From assembly GCF_001866075.3 (NCBI RefSeq), contig NZ_CP063356.1, positions 1,912,164 through 1,976,163 of the forward strand: a stretch of DNA of 64,000 bases, given 5' to 3'. Every line of letters starts with the position of its first letter. Positions within the stretch are counted from its first letter, which is position 1. This DNA is from Anaerobacillus isosaccharinicus. GTDB lineage: Bacteria; Bacillota; Bacilli; Bacillales; Anaerobacillaceae. Under the pieces are notes generated by a model. That model did not search any database and was not told where the DNA came from. It was given only the letters and a program-made list of their open reading frames with translations. A program made the position numbers and the translations under genes. Positions 9,133 to 17,901 of this stretch are shown here, piece by piece.

Positions 9133-11274
9133 ATGAACATTATAAAAAAATGTATCTTTATCTATTTAATTATTCTGTTAATAACTTGTGGAAAAATAGC
9201 ATTTGCTGATGATACCGATAAAAAACTTACAGTAATCCTAGTTCCTGACTTCTCTTTTCAAGAAGTGAAATGGCTAAATGAGAACGGTCGATTTTTGGAG
9301 CTGTGGAGAACTGGTGGAATGTCTGCAATGAACATTCGTCCAGATGGGCCGTATTCATATTTAAATAATACCGTAACGATAGCATCTGGGGTGCGCAGCT
9401 TAGGTGTTGAAGGTTGGAATGGGTTTATAAAGGGGGAATTTGATGGCGATGTTTTGGCAGAAGTAAACTATCAACAATGGACAGGAGAGGTTGTTGATGA
9501 AGGCGTCATATTTCACCCGTTGTTTCATAAACTTGTGGACAAAAATAAGGAAACGACATACCGCTCCGAAATTGGAATTCTCGGAGAACTGTTAAAGAAT
9601 CACGGAATCGAGAGTTTTGTGATAGGAACAAGTGATTCTGGTCCTGAGAAAATTCGCTATGGTTCTTTAATGACAATGGATCAAGAAGGTAAAGCTAAGG
9701 GCTTACTTTTAGAAGGAACGAAAAAGAGTGAGGGTTCACCTTGGGGAATGGTTATGGATGTGGATAACATTCTTTTAACATTATCCACAATTAACAACAC
9801 ACCAGATCCAACTTTTACTGTGGTTGAATGGGGAGACTTACACAGATTATTTAAGCAAAAAGGAAATATGACATCAGATTACTTTCTAAAACAATATGAG
9901 CAGTCTTTATTTCATTTGGAGTTATTTATTAGTAAATTACTTTTAAATGACTATACACAGAATGTCATGTTGGTATCTCCAATGGTTCATAGTGATGCTT
10001 ATCAAAGTAAGGAAAGGCTTGCCCCATTTTTTTATTGGGAAGATGCAACATTACAGGAGAGTTATTATTTGTTATCCGCGACTACAAGGCAGCCATTTGT
10101 TTTGAGTAATTTAGATATCGTGCCAACGTTATTAGATTTTTACGAAATAAAAGATAAAGGTCAATTCTTTGGAAAGCCGTTACAAAAAATAATAGCTACT
10201 AGTTCAACTTTAGAAGAAGGGTTAAAAACAATTGATTTGATGTTTCTAGTTTTTAAAACGAGAAATGTTATTTTATCTAGTTATATAACTTTATTAGTTT
10301 TATTATTAATCATTACAAGTGTCATTATCATGTTTAGGGAACAAAATGATACTTGGAAAGGTGTTGCAAAAATTCTTCTGATTAGTGGAATTAGTTCACC
10401 ACTATGGTTATTGCTCACACCGTACAGCTTAAATTACATACAGCCAAACATCTATTTACTGTTATTAATTTTTTGTAGCTTCTTAACGGGCTATTTGGTC
10501 GTGAAATTTATCCCTAACCCGATCTTTTTTCTAAGTGTGGTACTTTTTCTCACGATAACGATTGATTTATTTATCGGCAATTATCTGATGCAAAGATCTT
10601 ACTTAGGGTACGACCCAGTTATTGGTGCAAGGTATTATGGAATTGGTAATGAGTATGCAGGCGTTTATTTAATTTCCGGACTCCTTCTTTTAGAGCACTC
10701 AAGCATTAGAAGATGGTTTTTATTATTAATTATTGGTCTAAGTCAACTTTATTTGTTAAGTTCTACTTCGTTGGGAGCAAATGCAGGTGCTACATTAGCG
10801 GCAGGGATAATGTTTGCTTATTTTTCATATCGATGTTTTTTTCCGAAGGCAAACTTTCGTATCTTTTTGCTTATCTTTAGTAGTTTAGGGTTAATTACGT
10901 TAATACTTTTATTTCTAACGCAATTAAATGGCCAAGAGTCGCATATTGGCTATGCATTTTCGAGGTTTTTCCAAGGAGACTTACAGTATATTTTCGATAC
11001 AATTCAGAGAAAGTTAGAAATGAATTGGAAAATCTTTCGTTTTAGCAACTGGACACAGCTTTTTGTGACAACTTATCTTTTGATTGCTTTGTATCTGTGG
11101 CGAAAAAAAGAAATTGTTCGTAGTGGCGTGCGGAGGATTTTAATTCAAACAGGCGTCGTTGCTTCAATAGCGTTATTGTTATTAAATGATTCAGGAGTAG
11201 TAGCCGCAGCAACATCAATGTTTATCATTGTTTGTACAAGTTATTATTGGGCATTAGAAAATTATGAATTATGA
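9133..11274 (+). CDS. Membrane protein with alkaline-phosphatase-like extracellular domain
   Basis: A 713-aa protein with an N-terminal membrane or signal segment (about residues 5-25), a ~350-aa soluble domain and about ten or eleven C-terminal membrane helices (from ~375 onward). The soluble domain starts with strand-Asp LTVILVPDFSF and ends with LSNLDIVPTLLDFYEI, the closing motif of alkaline-phosphatase-superfamily enzymes (sulfatases, phosphoglycerate mutases, lipid phosphoethanolamine transferases). A membrane or envelope polymer substrate is possible, but I cannot assign all metal ligands. It sits between tsaD and the ABC-F gene, which are neighbours in B. subtilis, so it appears to be an extra gene here. 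Two exact DnaA boxes lie within it. Confidence 0.7.
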   Translation: MNIIKKCIFIYLIILLITCGKIAFADDTDKKLTVILVPDFSFQEVKWLNENGRFLELWRTGGMSAMNIRPDGPYSYLNNTVTIASGVRSLGVEGWNGFIKGEFDGDVLAEVNYQQWTGEVVDEGVIFHPLFHKLVDKNKETTYRSEIGILGELLKNHGIESFVIGTSDSGPEKIRYGSLMTMDQEGKAKGLLLEGTKKSEGSPWGMVMDVDNILLTLSTINNTPDPTFTVVEWGDLHRLFKQKGNMTSDYFLKQYEQSLFHLELFISKLLLNDYTQNVMLVSPMVHSDAYQSKERLAPFFYWEDATLQESYYLLSATTRQPFVLSNLDIVPTLLDFYEIKDKGQFFGKPLQKIIATSSTLEEGLKTIDLMFLVFKTRNVILSSYITLLVLLLIITSVIIMFREQNDTWKGVAKILLISGISSPLWLLLTPYSLNYIQPNIYLLLLIFCSFLTGYLVVKFIPNPIFFLSVVLFLTITIDLFIGNYLMQRSYLGYDPVIGARYYGIGNEYAGVYLISGLLLLEHSSIRRWFLLLIIGLSQLYLLSSTSLGANAGATLAAGIMFAYFSYRCFFPKANFRIFLLIFSSLGLITLILLFLTQLNGQESHIGYAFSRFFQGDLQYIFDTIQRKLEMNWKIFRFSNWTQLFVTTYLLIALYLWRKKEIVRSGVRRILIQTGVVASIALLLLNDSGVVAAATSMFIIVCTSYYWALENYEL

Positions 11275-11356
11275 ATTTGGAATTTTGAATTACTCGTAAG
11301 TGTCGCTTCGAAGCAACTACTCACACTAATTCAAAATTCACCATTCATAATTAATT
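11263..11356. repeat. Microrepeat-arm hairpin element, locus 2
   Basis: Arms of a different sequence type (AATTATGAATTTGG... and its complement at 11328-11354) flank a centre with GTCGCTTCGAAGCAAC. The left arm overlaps the stop of the preceding gene and the right arm ends at the ABC-F stop, so the element fills the convergent intergenic gap and may serve as a bidirectional terminator. Confidence 0.82.
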
Positions 11357-11357
11357 A

Positions 11358-13286
11358 CTATGCTTCTAACTCGCTCCACTCTTCTAAGAGGGCATCGAGT
11401 TCTTGTTTTTGTTTTTCAATTTCAGTGTTTAGTTTCGAAACTTGGTTGTGATCTTGATAAATTTCAGGATCACAAAGTGCTTTTTCTTTTTCGTCAATAG
11501 AAAGCTCAAGTTCTTCAATGGCTTGTTCAATTTCTTCTAGACGTCGCTTAAGTTGACGTTCTTTTCGTTTTGCTTCTTTATCTAGCAGAAAAGTTTGTTT
11601 GTTCGGTTGTTCTTCTTGTACTTGAACCTTGTCTTCTTGTTGTTCCTTTAATTGTTTTCGTTCGATGTTTTCTTGTTTTTTTGCTAAATAATAGTCATAG
11701 TCACCAATATAATCGACTAACCCGTCTTTTGTCATTTCAACGACTCGGCTTGCCATCCGATTAACGAAATAACGGTCATGGGAAACAAATAGAATGGTTC
11801 CAGGATAATCTATTAAAGCATTTTCGAGAATTTCTTTACTATCGAGGTCAAGATGGTTTGTTGGTTCATCTAAAATAAGAAAGTTCGCTTTTTGCATCAT
11901 TAACTTTGCTAGCGATACGCGAGCTTTTTCGCCACCGCTTAAATCAGAAACGCTTTTTAAAACATCATCACCACTAAATAGGAAGTTCCCTAAAATGGTT
12001 CTAATTTCTTTTTCAGGAGTTAGTGGATACTCGTCCCATAATTCATGTAAAACCTGTTTATTAGAATTAAGGTTAGCCTGCTCTTGGTCATAATATCCAA
12101 GCAATAAATTACTACCATATTTGATTTTCCCAGAAAGAGGCTCAAGTTGTTTCGTAATGATTTTTAAGAGAGTTGATTTTCCGATCCCGTTTGGACCTAA
12201 TAGAGCAATACTTTCAGAACGGTTAATCGCTAAATTGAGATTTTCAAATAAAGGTTTTGAATTAGGGTAGCCCCCAGAGAGTTGTTCAGTTCTTAGCACA
12301 TCGTTCCCGGTTTGTTTTATAATATCAAAAGAGAATCTGGCTGATTTCTCATCACCTTGTGGTCGATCTAAGACATCCATTTTTTCTAATTGTTTACGAC
12401 GACTCTGGGCTCGTTTGGTAGTCGATGCTCTAGCAAGGTTTTTTTCCACAAATGTATGGAGTTTTTCAATTTCACCTTGCTGCTTTTCATATTGCTTTAG
12501 CTCTAACTCGTAACGTTTCGCTTTCTCATCTAAGTAAAAGCTATAGTTTCCAGAAAACCTGGTTGCTTTCTTTCTTGAAATTTCATATACAACAGTAGAA
12601 ACTTTATCTAAAAAGTAGCGGTCATGGGATACAATTAGAATAGCCCCATCATAATGAAGTAAGTATTGCTCTAACCAAGTAAGAGTTTCTAAGTCTAGAT
12701 GATTTGTCGGCTCGTCCAAAATGAGTAGATCAGGTCGAGTTAATAGTAATTTACCTAAAGCTAGGCGGGTTTTTTGTCCACCGCTTAAAGTAGAGATTTT
12801 TGTAGAATAATCCTTGTCAGAAAAGTTTAATCCTGATAAGATGCCACGAATATCTGCTTCGTACTTATATCCACCTTGTTCTTTAAAGCTTTCAGATAGA
12901 AGATCGTAATCTTTTAAGAGTTTTTCATATGTTTTTTCATTATTAATACAATCAGGGTCAGCCATTTTCGCTTCTAAAACGCGAAGTTCTTTTTCCATTT
13001 GAATTAACGGTTTAAAAACGGTCAACATTTCATCCCAGATGGAGCTCGAGGATTCTAAGCCGGTATTTTGAGCGAGGTAGCCTAGGGTAACATCTTTAGG
13101 AATGATGACTTCTCCCGAATTATAGGAAAGTTTACCAGCAATAATTTTTAAAAGAGTAGACTTACCTGCTCCATTTCGGCCAACAATAGCAACACGGTCC
13201 CTCGATTGGACTTCTAATTTTATATTGGATAAAATTGGTTCTGCACCAAAGTTTTTTGTTAATTGAACGCATTGTAAAAGTATCAT
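11358..13286 (-). CDS. ABC-F family ATPase (YdiF-like)
   Basis: A 642-aa protein with two ABC ATPase domains and no membrane domain, the layout of ABC-F translation factors that act at the ribosomal E site. Walker A motifs are GRNGAGKSTLLK (near residue 37) and GPNGIGKSTLLK (near 363); signatures are LSGGQKTRLALGKLL and LSGGEKARVSLAKLM, each with LILDEPTNHLD. The inter-domain linker and a charged C-terminal coiled coil (about 560-640, rich in Lys and Glu) match B. subtilis YdiF. Its place between tsaD and moaC supports orthology with ydiF. It is transcribed opposite to its neighbours. Confidence 0.93.
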   Translation of the reverse strand: MILLQCVQLTKNFGAEPILSNIKLEVQSRDRVAIVGRNGAGKSTLLKIIAGKLSYNSGEVIIPKDVTLGYLAQNTGLESSSSIWDEMLTVFKPLIQMEKELRVLEAKMADPDCINNEKTYEKLLKDYDLLSESFKEQGGYKYEADIRGILSGLNFSDKDYSTKISTLSGGQKTRLALGKLLLTRPDLLILDEPTNHLDLETLTWLEQYLLHYDGAILIVSHDRYFLDKVSTVVYEISRKKATRFSGNYSFYLDEKAKRYELELKQYEKQQGEIEKLHTFVEKNLARASTTKRAQSRRKQLEKMDVLDRPQGDEKSARFSFDIIKQTGNDVLRTEQLSGGYPNSKPLFENLNLAINRSESIALLGPNGIGKSTLLKIITKQLEPLSGKIKYGSNLLLGYYDQEQANLNSNKQVLHELWDEYPLTPEKEIRTILGNFLFSGDDVLKSVSDLSGGEKARVSLAKLMMQKANFLILDEPTNHLDLDSKEILENALIDYPGTILFVSHDRYFVNRMASRVVEMTKDGLVDYIGDYDYYLAKKQENIERKQLKEQQEDKVQVQEEQPNKQTFLLDKEAKRKERQLKRRLEEIEQAIEELELSIDEKEKALCDPEIYQDHNQVSKLNTEIEKQKQELDALLEEWSELEA

Positions 13287-13424
13287 AATTTCATCATCCT
13301 AACATAAAGTAGCAATCTAACGCACAATCAATTATAATCATAACGTTAGTGTACCGTAATCAAATATGGACAAGCAAATAATACTTTCATTGTTGTGCAA
13401 TTGCTCATGGTAGGCTAGGATGAT

Positions 13425-13552
13425 TTGTCTAGCTCCGACTGCGAGCTGCTCCTGCGATTACACGTCGCAAAGCTTTCAAGATGATTATTCAAGAAGTTGC
13501 TTGTCAGAACATTTGCTTGTCGAAGCTAAGCCGGAGCTCTGCGCTTTTCTAT
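13425..13552. repeat. Dispersed repeat, truncated copy
   Basis: TCTAGCTCCGAC...GCTCCTGCGATTACACGTCG, then a tail TGATTATTCAAGAAGT.GCTTGTC shared with the copy at 15056-15262. It fills most of the 360-bp gap between the ABC-F gene and moaC. The remainder, 13553-13646, is AT-rich and probably holds the moaC promoter. Confidence 0.75.
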
Positions 13553-13646
13553 AAATATTTCATTTTCGTTACAATTTTTGAAACGATTACAAATTTGACA
13601 AAATGGTGTACAATATATTTGTATGAATTAAAGGGGGACATTTAAT

Positions 13647-14141
13647 ATGTCATCGTTTACGCATTTTAATGAACAAGGCCGTGCAAAGATGGTAGATATC
13701 TCGGAAAAAAACGAGACAGTGCGAACGGCTTTAGCAAAGTCTAGTGTTGAGGTAAGTACAGAAATTTACACGAAAATTAAAGAAGGTTCGATGGGAAAAG
13801 GCGACGTTCTTGGAGTAGCTCAAGTAGCGGGCGTAATGGCAGCCAAAAAAACGGCTGATTGGATCCCAATGTGTCATCCACTTGCCTTAACGGGTGTTGA
13901 TGTGACGTTTGATTGGAGCGAAAAAGGCAAAAATCACAAGCTTAATATTTACGTGAAAGTTAAGACAAAAGGTAGTACTGGGGTAGAGATGGAAGCTTTA
14001 ACAGCAGCCTCTGCAGTTGCTTTAACAGTTTATGATATGTGTAAAGCAGTTGATAAAGGAATGATTATTGGACCTACATATTTAGTTGAAAAAACAGGTG
14101 GAAAAAGCGGGGATTTTAAAAGAGAAAAGGCTGTAGATTAA
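13647..14141 (+). CDS. moaC: Cyclic pyranopterin monophosphate synthase MoaC
   Basis: MoaC converts the radical product of MoaA into cyclic pyranopterin monophosphate, the first stable intermediate of molybdenum cofactor synthesis. The 164-aa length is normal. The family motifs [12 protein letters not shown] (near residue 76) and [23 protein letters not shown] (near 112) are intact, including the Lys and His of the active site. GGGGG before ATG gives a strong ribosome site. It precedes rex as in B. subtilis. No other moa genes are in the window. Confidence 0.96.
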   Translation: MSSFTHFNEQGRAKMVDISEKNETVRTALAKSSVEVSTEIYTKIKEGSMGKGDVLGVAQVAGVMAAKKTADWIPMCHPLALTGVDVTFDWSEKGKNHKLNIYVKVKTKGSTGVEMEALTAASAVALTVYDMCKAVDKGMIIGPTYLVEKTGGKSGDFKREKAVD

Positions 14142-14316
14142 AACACTAATAATATTTGTACCGAATATAAGGGGAAAAACCTGGGATTGTCAGCAATCAT
14201 TTGTGAATGGATAAACAATGAAATGAAAAAGAGTAGTGGGGATTTAAGAAGGTAGTTTAAAACCTATGGATTTTGTTTTGCCCTTTATCTAGTTGGGTAC
14301 AGGTTGGAGGCAGATT

Positions 14317-14952
14317 ATGAATATCGATCAAACAAAAATTCCTCAAGCAACAGCTAAACGATTACCTCTGTATTATCGATTTTTAGAAAATTTACAAGCG
14401 TCAGGAAAACAACGGGTATCATCTTCGGAGTTAAGTGAAGCAGTAAAAGTCGATTCGGCGACAATACGCCGAGATTTTTCATACTTTGGTGCATTAGGAA
14501 AAAAAGGATATGGTTATAACGTTAATTACCTATTGTCCTTTTTTAGAAAAACACTTGATCAAGATGAGGTTACAAATGTAGCATTAATCGGTGTTGGAAA
14601 CTTAGGAACAGCATTTTTAAATTACAATTTTTCAAAAAACAATAGTACTAGAATCGAAGTCGCTTTTGATGTCGATCAAAACAAAGTTGGAACAGAACTT
14701 GGAAGCGTTCCCATTCATCATTTAGATGATTTAGAAAAAATATTAGATGATTCTGTGTCAGTAGCCATTTTAACAGTACCATCATCAGTTGCCCAAAATG
14801 TAGCAGATCGATTAGTGGCTTCTGGTATCAAAGGAATATTAAATTTTACACCAGCAAGACTTTCTGTACCGCAAAATGTAAGAGTTCATCACATTGATTT
14901 ATCTGTTGAACTGCAGTCATTAGTTTATTTTCTTAAACATTATCCAATGTAG
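14317..14952 (+). CDS. rex: Redox-sensing transcriptional repressor Rex
   Basis: Rex represses fermentation and anaerobic respiration genes when NADH is low relative to NAD+, and leaves DNA when it binds NADH. The 211-aa protein has an N-terminal winged helix (residues ~1-80, with [20 protein letters not shown]) and a Rossmann domain with [12 protein letters not shown] near residue 89. I chose ATG 14317 because TTGGAGG precedes it and the family starts with a similar sequence; an in-frame upstream start at 14293 lacks such a site. It follows moaC by 175 bp. A terminator comes after. Confidence 0.95.
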   Translation: MNIDQTKIPQATAKRLPLYYRFLENLQASGKQRVSSSELSEAVKVDSATIRRDFSYFGALGKKGYGYNVNYLLSFFRKTLDQDEVTNVALIGVGNLGTAFLNYNFSKNNSTRIEVAFDVDQNKVGTELGSVPIHHLDDLEKILDDSVSVAILTVPSSVAQNVADRLVASGIKGILNFTPARLSVPQNVRVHHIDLSVELQSLVYFLKHYPM

Positions 14953-14965
14953 TATAAAATGGAGA

Positions 14966-14999
14966 GGTTATCACTTTGTATAAAGTGGTAACCTTTTTT
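14966..14999 (+). terminator. rex terminator
   Basis: GGTTATCACTTT pairs with AAAGTGGTAACC, followed by TTTTTT. Confidence 0.88.
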
Positions 15000-15055
15000 A
15001 GTGTTTAGAAAATCATAAGATTATTTACCTTTGGATAAGTTTACTTACAGTAATA

Positions 15056-15262
15056 GTCTAGCTACAGCCCCCAGCCCCTCGAGGTCAAATAACCTGCCGA
15101 GGAAAAAGGATTTCACTTTTTCTTAGAGAAAAAGTGAAAAAGCACACTTCCTTGCTCCTGCGGTTACTCGTCGCAAAGCTTGCAAGATGATTATTCAAGA
15201 AGTGGCTTGTCAGAACATTTGCTTGTCGGGGCTAATCAGGGCGCTTCCGCTTTGTTCTTCTA
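15056..15262. repeat. Dispersed Bacillaceae repeat, full-length copy
   Basis: The stretch starts CTAGCTACAGC..CCAGCCCCTCG and ends CTTGTCGGGGCTAATCAGGG, so its ends are mutually complementary. It holds an internal perfect hairpin (TTTCACTTTTTC...GAAAAAGTGAAA) and the CTCCTGCGGTTACTCGTCGC core. Similar sequences are widespread in intergenic regions of Bacillus relatives, to my knowledge without a settled function. Confidence 0.75.
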
Positions 15263-15322
15263 TTCAGCAAGCTAACGTGATATAGTAAAAGAAGATATAT
15301 TTCGGGAAACGAGGTATTTTTT

Positions 15323-16744
15323 ATGAAGAAATTATTGCCTGAGAAGTGGCTTGTTGTCATTGCAGTATTATTAGGTACTTTTACAATCATTTTAAATAAT
15401 AGTATGTTAAATCCAGCGGTTCCTCATTTGATGAATGTGTTTAATGCAGATGCGGTATCTACAGGCTGGGTGATTACAATATTTATGGTAACAATGGGAA
15501 TTACAATGCCTTTAACAGGTTATCTAGGAGATAAGTTTGGCAAGAAAAAGCTTTATTTAATTGGCTTGCTAATTTTTATGGTTGGTTCAGTGTTAGGGTC
15601 CTTTTCTTGGAATTTAAGCTCACTAATCTTCTTCCGTGGTATTCAAGGAATTGCTGGTGGGATCATGATGCCTCTATCAATGGCGCTTATCTTTGAAGTG
15701 TTCCCAAGGCATGAACGTGGTCTTGCTACAGGTATTTGGGGGATCGCCGCGATGATGGCGCCAACGATTGGGCCAACCGTTGGTGGTGTCATCATTGAAA
15801 CAGGTAGTTGGCAGTGGTTGTTTTTATTTAACGTTCCGATTGGTTTATTGGGAATCATCATTGGGGCGATGTATTTGAAAAATACGAACAAAGTTCAAGG
15901 GATAACCTTCGACAGATGGGGATTTGCTTCGGTCACGGTTGGTGTTGGCGCAATCTTGTATGCTTTAGGTAGGGTGTCAGCCCTTGAACATCTAGTTCAA
16001 CCGTTTAATTTGTTCTTAATTCTTATAGGTTTCATTTCGTTGTTTTTCTTTGTGAAAATTGAAAATCGTAGTGAACAACCCCTACTAGATCTTTCGATAT
16101 TTAAAAACAAAGCCTACACTTATAGTGTCTGGATTTCAATATCGACATCTTTAGCATTATTCGGTGGGATATTTCTTATTCCGTTATTAATTCAACATGT
16201 TTATGGTCTCGGTCCAATAGTCACTGGCCTCATTTTCCTACCCGCAGCTCTTTTTACGGGAATATTTATGACCATTGGTGGTAGAATTCTAGATCGAAGA
16301 GGTCCATTACTTGTTGTAACTAGTGGGTTATTAATAACCGCTATCTTTACACTCTCGTTAGGATTTATAACGATGGAAACCTCATTAATTGTCATTTTCA
16401 TCCTCATGGCAATGCGTGGGATAGGTCAAGGCTTTTCTACAATGCCTGCAACAACAGCAGGAATGAATGCAATTCCAGAAAAATTCATTTCAAGAGGTTC
16501 AGCGATGAACAACGTATTAAGACAAATTAGCTCAGCATTAGGAATTGTCTTTATCTCCATTTTCTATGAGGTTCGTAAAGTACAAGTGTTTCCTAATGTA
16601 GGAACGATGGAAGAAGCTAGTTTACAAGCGATAAACGAAGGGTTTTTATTATTAGGAGTTATTGCATTACTGACAGTACCTTTCGGCTGGTTGTTAGGTA
16701 GAGCAGCGGAAAAACAAGAAAGCAAAACGACATTGTCGGCATAA
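15323..16744 (+). CDS. MFS multidrug exporter, DHA2 (14-helix) family
   Basis: A 473-aa transporter with about 14 predicted membrane helices, typical of the EmrB/QacA/LmrB drug:H+ antiporter family in the cytoplasmic membrane. The family motif A follows helix 2 (GYLGDKFGKKKLYLIG), and motif C-like Gly/Pro-rich sequence lies in helix 5 (GPTVGGVIIETGSWQWLF). Substrate cannot be read from sequence. It stands alone between rex and the TPP riboswitch, at the place where B. subtilis has tatAy-tatCy, so it is probably a lineage-specific insertion. No regulator lies beside it. Confidence 0.87.
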   Translation: MKKLLPEKWLVVIAVLLGTFTIILNNSMLNPAVPHLMNVFNADAVSTGWVITIFMVTMGITMPLTGYLGDKFGKKKLYLIGLLIFMVGSVLGSFSWNLSSLIFFRGIQGIAGGIMMPLSMALIFEVFPRHERGLATGIWGIAAMMAPTIGPTVGGVIIETGSWQWLFLFNVPIGLLGIIIGAMYLKNTNKVQGITFDRWGFASVTVGVGAILYALGRVSALEHLVQPFNLFLILIGFISLFFFVKIENRSEQPLLDLSIFKNKAYTYSVWISISTSLALFGGIFLIPLLIQHVYGLGPIVTGLIFLPAALFTGIFMTIGGRILDRRGPLLVVTSGLLITAIFTLSLGFITMETSLIVIFILMAMRGIGQGFSTMPATTAGMNAIPEKFISRGSAMNNVLRQISSALGIVFISIFYEVRKVQVFPNVGTMEEASLQAINEGFLLLGVIALLTVPFGWLLGRAAEKQESKTTLSA

Positions 16745-16836
16745 CATAAGATAAAAATAAAAAAACTGACTTTACGGAGCTATTTAGTATTAAAGAAGTT
16801 ATAATCTATGTTATTATGAAAAAAAGAATATGTTTC

Positions 16837-16932
16837 ACAGCTACGGGAGCCTAGAAGACTAGGCTGAGAAGATGACTATTCTGTCACAGACCGTGAACCT
16901 GATCTGGATCATGCCAGCGGAGGGAAGACTGT
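16837..16932 (+). promoter_or_regulatory. TPP riboswitch (THI box)
   Basis: The aptamer core is present: CGGGAG, GGCTGAGA in the pyrimidine-binding arm, and ACCGTGAACCTGATCTGGAT with ATGCCAGCGGAGGGA in the diphosphate-binding arm. It controls thiG-thiH by feedback from thiamine diphosphate. Confidence 0.95.
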
Positions 16933-16955
16933 TTTGTAATATCTTTACATGTCTT

Positions 16956-16988
16956 TAAGGCCGCATCAAGTATGATGCGGTCTTTATT
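16956..16988 (+). terminator. Riboswitch expression-platform terminator
   Basis: GCCGCATCA pairs with TGATGCGGT, followed by CTTTATT, 24 nt after the aptamer. TPP binding is expected to favour it. Confidence 0.8.
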
Positions 16989-17019
16989 GTAGTTAAAAAC
17001 ATCTTTAGGAGGAGAAACG

Positions 17020-17793
17020 ATGGCAAAAGATCTATTAAAAATTGGTGGAGTAGAGTTAAATAGTCGTTTATTAATTGGAACAGGAAAGTTTAATAACGAT
17101 GCTTTAATACCAGAAGTAATTAATTCCTCACAGTCACAAGTGATTACTGTAGCGATGCGTCGCGTTGATTTTAATACAAGTCAAGAGAATATTATGAAGT
17201 ACATTCCAAAAGAGATGATTTTACTACCAAACACTTCGGGTGCAAGAACAGCTGAAGAAGCGGTGCGTATTGCTAGACTTGCAAGGGCAGCTGGGATGGG
17301 TAATTGGATTAAAATAGAGGTTATTTCTGATCAAAAGTACTTACTACCGGATAACTATGAAACAATCAAAGCTACAGAAATTTTAGCTAGTGAAGGTTTT
17401 ATCGTTTTACCTTATATGAGTCCTGACTTAATGGTTGCTAAAAAGTTAGAAGAAGTGGGAGCAGCTGCAGTCATGCCACTAGGTGCACCTATTGGCACAA
17501 ATCGTGGCTTGAAAACAAAAGAATTAATTCAAATTTTAATTGAAGAATGTGAAAAACCAGTGATTGTTGATGCTGGAATCGGTAAGCCATCTCAGGCGTG
17601 TGAAGCAATGGAAATGGGAGCAGCTGCAGTTTTAGTTAATACAGCAATTGCTACTGCTGGAGATCCGGTTGCGATGGGAGAAGCCTTTAAGTCAGCAGTA
17701 GAAGCTGGGCGAACAGCTTACTTATCAGGAGTTGGTGGAGTAGCTAAACAAGCAAGAGCATCATCACCGTTGACAGGATTTTTATCAATGTAA
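17020..17793 (+). CDS. thiG: Thiazole synthase ThiG
   Basis: ThiG joins 1-deoxy-D-xylulose 5-phosphate, ThiS thiocarboxylate and an imine donor (dehydroglycine) to form the thiazole of thiamine. The 257-aa TIM barrel has the Schiff-base lysine Lys98 in NWIKIEV and the phosphate-binding [10 protein letters not shown] and VLVNTAIA motifs. GGAGG lies before ATG. It is the first gene behind the TPP riboswitch. thiS and thiF, needed for sulfur transfer, are not in this window and must be elsewhere. Confidence 0.96.
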   Translation: MAKDLLKIGGVELNSRLLIGTGKFNNDALIPEVINSSQSQVITVAMRRVDFNTSQENIMKYIPKEMILLPNTSGARTAEEAVRIARLARAAGMGNWIKIEVISDQKYLLPDNYETIKATEILASEGFIVLPYMSPDLMVAKKLEEVGAAAVMPLGAPIGTNRGLKTKELIQILIEECEKPVIVDAGIGKPSQACEAMEMGAAAVLVNTAIATAGDPVAMGEAFKSAVEAGRTAYLSGVGGVAKQARASSPLTGFLSM

Positions 17794-17883
17794 AATTCAA
17801 AATGTAGAATGTAGAATTTTTGAAAGAAGCGCTACGAAGCTCGTCAAACATAATTCTACATTTTACATTCTACATTCTGCATT
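17793..17883. repeat. Microrepeat-arm hairpin element, locus 3 (between thiG and thiH)
   Basis: The left arm AAAATGTAGAATGTAGAATT is complemented by AATTCTACATTTTACATTCT on the right, with the centre GCGCTACGAAGCTCG. It lies within the thiG-thiH operon and ends about 6 nt before the thiH ribosome site. Confidence 0.82.
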
Positions 17884-17901
17884 TAAGAAAGGGGTTTTAC
17901 C

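Noticed and set aside
14180-14230. A possible Rex operator upstream of rex (TTTGTGAATGGATAAACAA)
   Set aside because: The left half fits TTGTGAA but the right half does not match TTCACAA, so autoregulation cannot be claimed.
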